The notes beneath the pieces were generated by a model. The model ran no database searches. It was not told where the DNA came from and saw only the letters and a list, made by a program, of their open reading frames with translations. Shown in pieces: positions 61,501 through 64,000 of a stretch of 64,000 bases of DNA. Location: NCBI GenBank assembly GCA_904066235.2, contig CAJFCV020000006.1:620001-684000 (forward strand), in the 5' to 3' direction. The stretch comes from Bursaphelenchus xylophilus. Its lineage: Eukaryota > Nematoda > Chromadorea > Rhabditida > Aphelenchoididae. The translations under genes were made by a program, and so were the position numbers. Position 1 is the first letter of the stretch, and every line of letters begins with the position of its first letter.

Positions 61501-64000
61501 AAGAAAAAGCAAAAAAAAAAACAATTTTTTGAAAAAAAAACTGCAAAAAGTATCAAAATCTCTCATCTTTTTCGTGAAAAAATCGTCCCAAAATTAACCC
61601 CCTATGTCTCCAAAATCTTCACAAACCCTAAAAACACCATGAAAATTCCTTACCAACCCCAATCAGCCCTCCCAATCCAAGGGCGGCCCCAATCTGCGCC
61701 AACTGCTCCGCTCCGGGAGCCAATGCTCCGATAGTGCAGCCAATCCCTCCAGCAACTCCAATCATTCCCAACGCGTTTCCCAAACGCGCTGTGGACTGAT
61801 TTGAGAGGCCGGCGAGCGCGCCAACGCAGCAGAGAGAAGCCGCGAGGCCAGCGAACTGATGAACTTCTGGGAATCCCTGACTAGCGGCCAGGGAATAAGT
61901 GGCCAAGAATGTGGCTGCCGGCAGTCCGTAGAGGTAGTTGAACTCGGGAGGATCGGCTGGAAAAAAGTTTTCACAAAATTACAAATCAAAAAACCAAAAA
62001 AATCAAAGAAATCTTACTCGGTCTCTTGAACATGTCCAACATTCTCTTTGTGATCACAAATCCTCCGCCAATATTGACTGCGGATAAGAATGTGGCCCCC
62101 AATGCGAGGGATTGAGCCGTTGTGGATGGAAGAAGCCCTCCGCCCATCAAGCAAATCCCGCCGGCAGCGGTGAGACCGGAAATGGCGTTGGTAACGGACA
62201 TGAGTGGCGAATGCAGAGCCGGCTTCACGTCCCAGACAGTGTGGTAGCCTGAAAGTTGAGGGTGACATTTTATACGGTGCTATTCTTTTGGGGACGTTTT
62301 ATACGATGGAAATATTTTAGTGGTCATTTTATACGATAATAACTTTTGGAGGACGTTTTATACGATAAAAGGTACATGTGGTGACATTTTATACGAAAAA
62401 ACTTTGGTGACATTTTATACTATAAAAAATGTCTTTTCAGGACATTTTATACAATAAAAAATTTCACTGTCTCTATCGAAAAGTTATTGTAGGAGACGTT
62501 TCATACGACGAAGAAATTTTTGTAGACATTTTATACGACAGATTATTTTTGATGACATTTTATAAGCCCAAGAATTTTGAGACAGTTTATACGATGAGAC
62601 AAATACATGGCGACATTTTATAAGAAAAAAATTTGGTGACATTTTATGCGACAAAAACGTCTTGGGGGACATCTTATACGATAAAAAATCTCACACATCT
62701 TATTGAACAAAATCTCAGGCGACATGTTATACGACGAACAAAGTTTTTTTACACACAAAAATAAATTTTTTAAATTCCAAAACCCACCAACAATCGTAGA
62801 AAGTCCAAAAACGGTAGCAGTATGACTAAACGCGGCATTTGGACTTATTGCACCTAAAGATGTGACTCCAGTCAGTCCTCCAGTGTAATAAAACGCCTTT
62901 CGCAGCGTGTCTCTGTACGGATTCGGGACAACTTCAGCTTTTTTCACTTCAGGCTCCGACTTTTTATCGACTTTCTTAACCTGAATTGGAGGTGCTGGCC
63001 ATAATAATTCGCCTTTGTGAAGAACAATAGAGCCTCTGGTGACTTCGTCGTCCAAATTCACGTAAAAATTCTCCTTTCCGTCGCCTGAAAATCGAAGAAA
63101 ATCGAAAAAAATCCAAAAAATTTTGAAAATTTCCCAAAAATGCTTCGAAAAAATCCGATAAATCTCTAAAGCTGCCTACCTAGACTGAGCAAAAATTTTG
63201 TGATATTATTTGAGTATAAAGTTGAGCTTTGGGTTGGAAGTTTAGCCGCCAAATTGGTATATCCGATATGAGTAACCCCGTTTTCGGAAGTGTATACTAT
63301 TCCGGGCTTGGTTGTTTCCACATTGCCACCATTTTCAGCGGCCAAATCGACGATTACACTTCCAGGTTTCATCATATTCACCATGTCCTGCAAGAAAATT
63401 AATAGAAATGAAAAAAATTGAAAAAAAAACTCAAATAAATGTGAAAAAAAGGCATAAAATAAGATAAATTACATTTAAAAACATGATATAATAAGCAAAT
63501 ATTTCAAAAAGTAATACTTTTCCAACAAAAAATACTATTTCCATCCATTTCAAGGGCAAAATATTCGTACCCGCGCCGCTCAGCAACTTGCCGGTTTTCA
63601 AGACCGACGCGCTAACCACTCGGCTATACAGACACGTGACCACAGCCCTTTCCACTGCGGTGTTCCTCCGTTTTTTTTCGGAAAGAGAGAGGGTTTTTAT
63701 GCATTCTTTTTTGGAAAAAGAGAGTTTTCTCCTATTTTGCCTGAGGGAAAATACTAAAAATGAATGTGTAAGAGTGCAAAAGACTTCAAAAAGATATTAC
63801 CACCAAATTTTTAAAAACAATGGCCGATTATTTTCGAAAAAACCTGAAAAAATATCAAAAAGTCTCGTTTTTACCTTTGTAATCAGTAATGGAGCTTTTT
63901 TGTTGGGAATCAAGGCAGTGGTGATGATAATATCGACATCTTGGCATTGTTTTTCGAACAATTCTTTCTCGGCCTTCAAAAATTCAGGGCTCATTTCCTT
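55590..64000 (-). CDS. nnt-1: mitochondrial proton-translocating NAD(P)+ transhydrogenase (partial, 5' end off the window)
   Basis: Ten exons join in phase: 63875-64000 (continues right), 63180-63387, 62788-63084, 62018-62248, 61654-61956, 61103-61327, 60030-60370, 59635-59739, 57638-57881 and 55590-55849, giving 779 aa of roughly 1040. The enzyme of the inner mitochondrial membrane reduces NADP+ with NADH using proton return. The end of NAD-binding domain I is visible ([43 protein letters not shown]). The multi-helix membrane domain II contains [59 protein letters not shown] and [24 protein letters not shown]-binding domain III contains [52 protein letters not shown] and [11 protein letters not shown]. 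All characteristic stretches match animal NNT, with no internal stops or missing blocks. Introns are unusually repeat-laden. Confidence 0.96.
55903..57612. mobile_element. 1.7-kb TIR element filling an nnt-1 intron
   Basis: Outer ends resemble family A termini: TAGTCCAAGTGTAACACTCA at about 55908 and the inverse TTCGAGCTTCGCACTTTGAG at about 57583. An inner inverted pair of about 160 bp, 55930-56095 and 57050-57212, is nearly identical (TCGTGGCGGGACCATCAAGG versus its complement). The variant core near 57270 (CGTTGCCGAGATATTCAACG) matches the 45.8-kb remnant. The middle, 56520-57050, carries splice-flanked coding-like segments on the minus strand (see findings). It occupies nearly the whole last intron (55850-57637). 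Confidence 0.65.
57955..59568. repeat. 1.4-kb long inverted repeat in an nnt-1 intron
   Basis: The left arm from GCGTTTCACTA (about 58038) pairs with the right arm ending TAGTGAAACGC (about 59461), through blocks such as CAATGTC, TCTCAGAAT, GAAAGTGCTACACGTCG and CATTTCAAAGGTTAAGAATG. The right arm contains an extra copy of a roughly 170-bp unit (about 58684 and 58850). Outside the arms, a small palindrome TGACATTTCGT...ACGAAATGTCA appears on both sides (57957 and 59515) in direct orientation. No coding sequence. Confidence 0.88.
60456..60962. repeat. nested palindrome made of GACATTTTATACGA motifs around a family C MITE
   Basis: Inverted arms 60498-60659 and 60811-60962 (outer TTTATAAGCGCAAAAA and its complement) each hold three copies of the TCGTATAAAATGTCC motif, facing opposite ways. 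The centre, 60660-60810, is an intact family C MITE. A further motif copy sits outside at 60456. The structure is in the intron 60371-61102. Confidence 0.85.
60660..60810. mobile_element. MITE, family C, intact copy
   Basis: CAGTCTGTCGGAAAAATAAT at the left and ATTATTTTCCCGACAAACTAG at the right, with TGAGCACATAGTCGCATCAC pairing to GTGCTCATTA-proximal sequence. It forms the loop of the larger palindrome. Confidence 0.85.
62264..62735. repeat. regularly spaced GACATTTTATACGA array in an nnt-1 intron
   Basis: Fifteen recognisable copies start at 62264, 62293, 62323, 62352, 62383, 62409, 62441, 62495, 62525, 62554, 62581, 62612, 62638, 62668 and 62721. Gaps are 26-32 bp except two of about 54 bp, roughly twice the period, where a decayed copy (ACATCTTATTGA at 62695) can be seen in one. 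Variants include GACGTTTTATACG and GACATTTTATAAG. The stretches between copies differ. It fills most of the intron 62249-62787. Confidence 0.85.
63552..63633 (-). pseudogene. tRNA-Ser(UGA)-like sequence, probably a tRNA pseudogene
   Basis: In an nnt-1 intron, on the gene's own strand. The minus strand has a perfect A box (TAGCCGAGTGG) and a good anticodon arm (TCGGT-CTTGAAA-ACCGG, anticodon TGA). Extra-arm-length sequence follows, then a degenerate T arm (GGGTACGAAT, where GGTTCGAATCC is expected). The first seven bases, GTCTGTA, have no complementary 3' acceptor strand. The long variable region fits class II serine tRNA. With a broken B box and no acceptor stem it is probably not functional. 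Confidence 0.6.

Noticed and set aside
62264..62735. CRISPR-like array (short repeat, variable spacers, ~30-bp period)
   Set aside because: The host is a nematode, the array lies in a spliced intron of a mitochondrial-protein gene, the repeats are only about 14 bp and degenerate, and no cas genes exist. It is a eukaryotic repeat.

Overview
This is nuclear DNA from a nematode, most likely Caenorhabditis or a close rhabditid. It is AT-rich, introns follow GT...TTTTCAG, two start codons sit a few bases behind a trans-splice-like acceptor, there is a degenerate interstitial array of the nematode telomere hexamer (TTAGGC, read here as GCCTAA), and short inverted-repeat transposons are abundant. 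Two of the three firm genes correspond, from memory of C. elegans, to X-linked neighbours (coh-1 = K08A8.3, sox-2 = K08A8.2). The third, nnt-1, is also X-linked there. An X-chromosome origin is therefore inferred, not shown.

Layout. 1-9 kb: a small multi-exon membrane-protein gene on the minus strand, plus several minus-strand exon fragments that look like pieces of serpentine (7TM) receptors, with scattered MITEs and the telomere-like array. 9.2-14.9 kb: a complete 8-exon cohesin kleisin gene (coh-1/scc-1/RAD21 family, + strand) whose last intron carries two large palindromic repeats. 14.9-51 kb: about 36 kb with no gene I can assign. It holds foldback and MITE copies, two canonical G-quadruplex motifs, GC-rich islands, several coding-like scraps, and some blocks with clustered POU, SOX, homeodomain, CRE and E-box-like words that could be regulatory sequence for sox-2. 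51-53 kb: a complete 3-exon SoxB gene (sox-2, + strand), followed by an array of about ten copies of an 11-bp palindrome. 55.6-64 kb: the 3' three quarters of the mitochondrial NAD(P) transhydrogenase gene (nnt-1, minus strand), running off the right edge, with ten exons in the window joined in consistent phase.

The three firm genes act separately: chromosome cohesion and interphase chromatin (kleisin), developmental transcription (Sox), and mitochondrial NADPH supply (NNT). The most unusual material is non-coding. The nnt-1 introns hold a roughly 30-bp-period array of a GACATTTTATACGA motif, a nested palindrome built from the same motif, a 1.4-kb long hairpin, and a 1.7-kb TIR element carrying splice-flanked coding-like segments. 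Downstream of sox-2 lies the periodic GCACAGTGC palindrome array. At 37.1 kb there is a proline-rich ORF broken by a -1 shift at an A6 run.

No searches were run. Gene names rest on recognised protein families, and every regulatory or repeat call is from reading the sequence.
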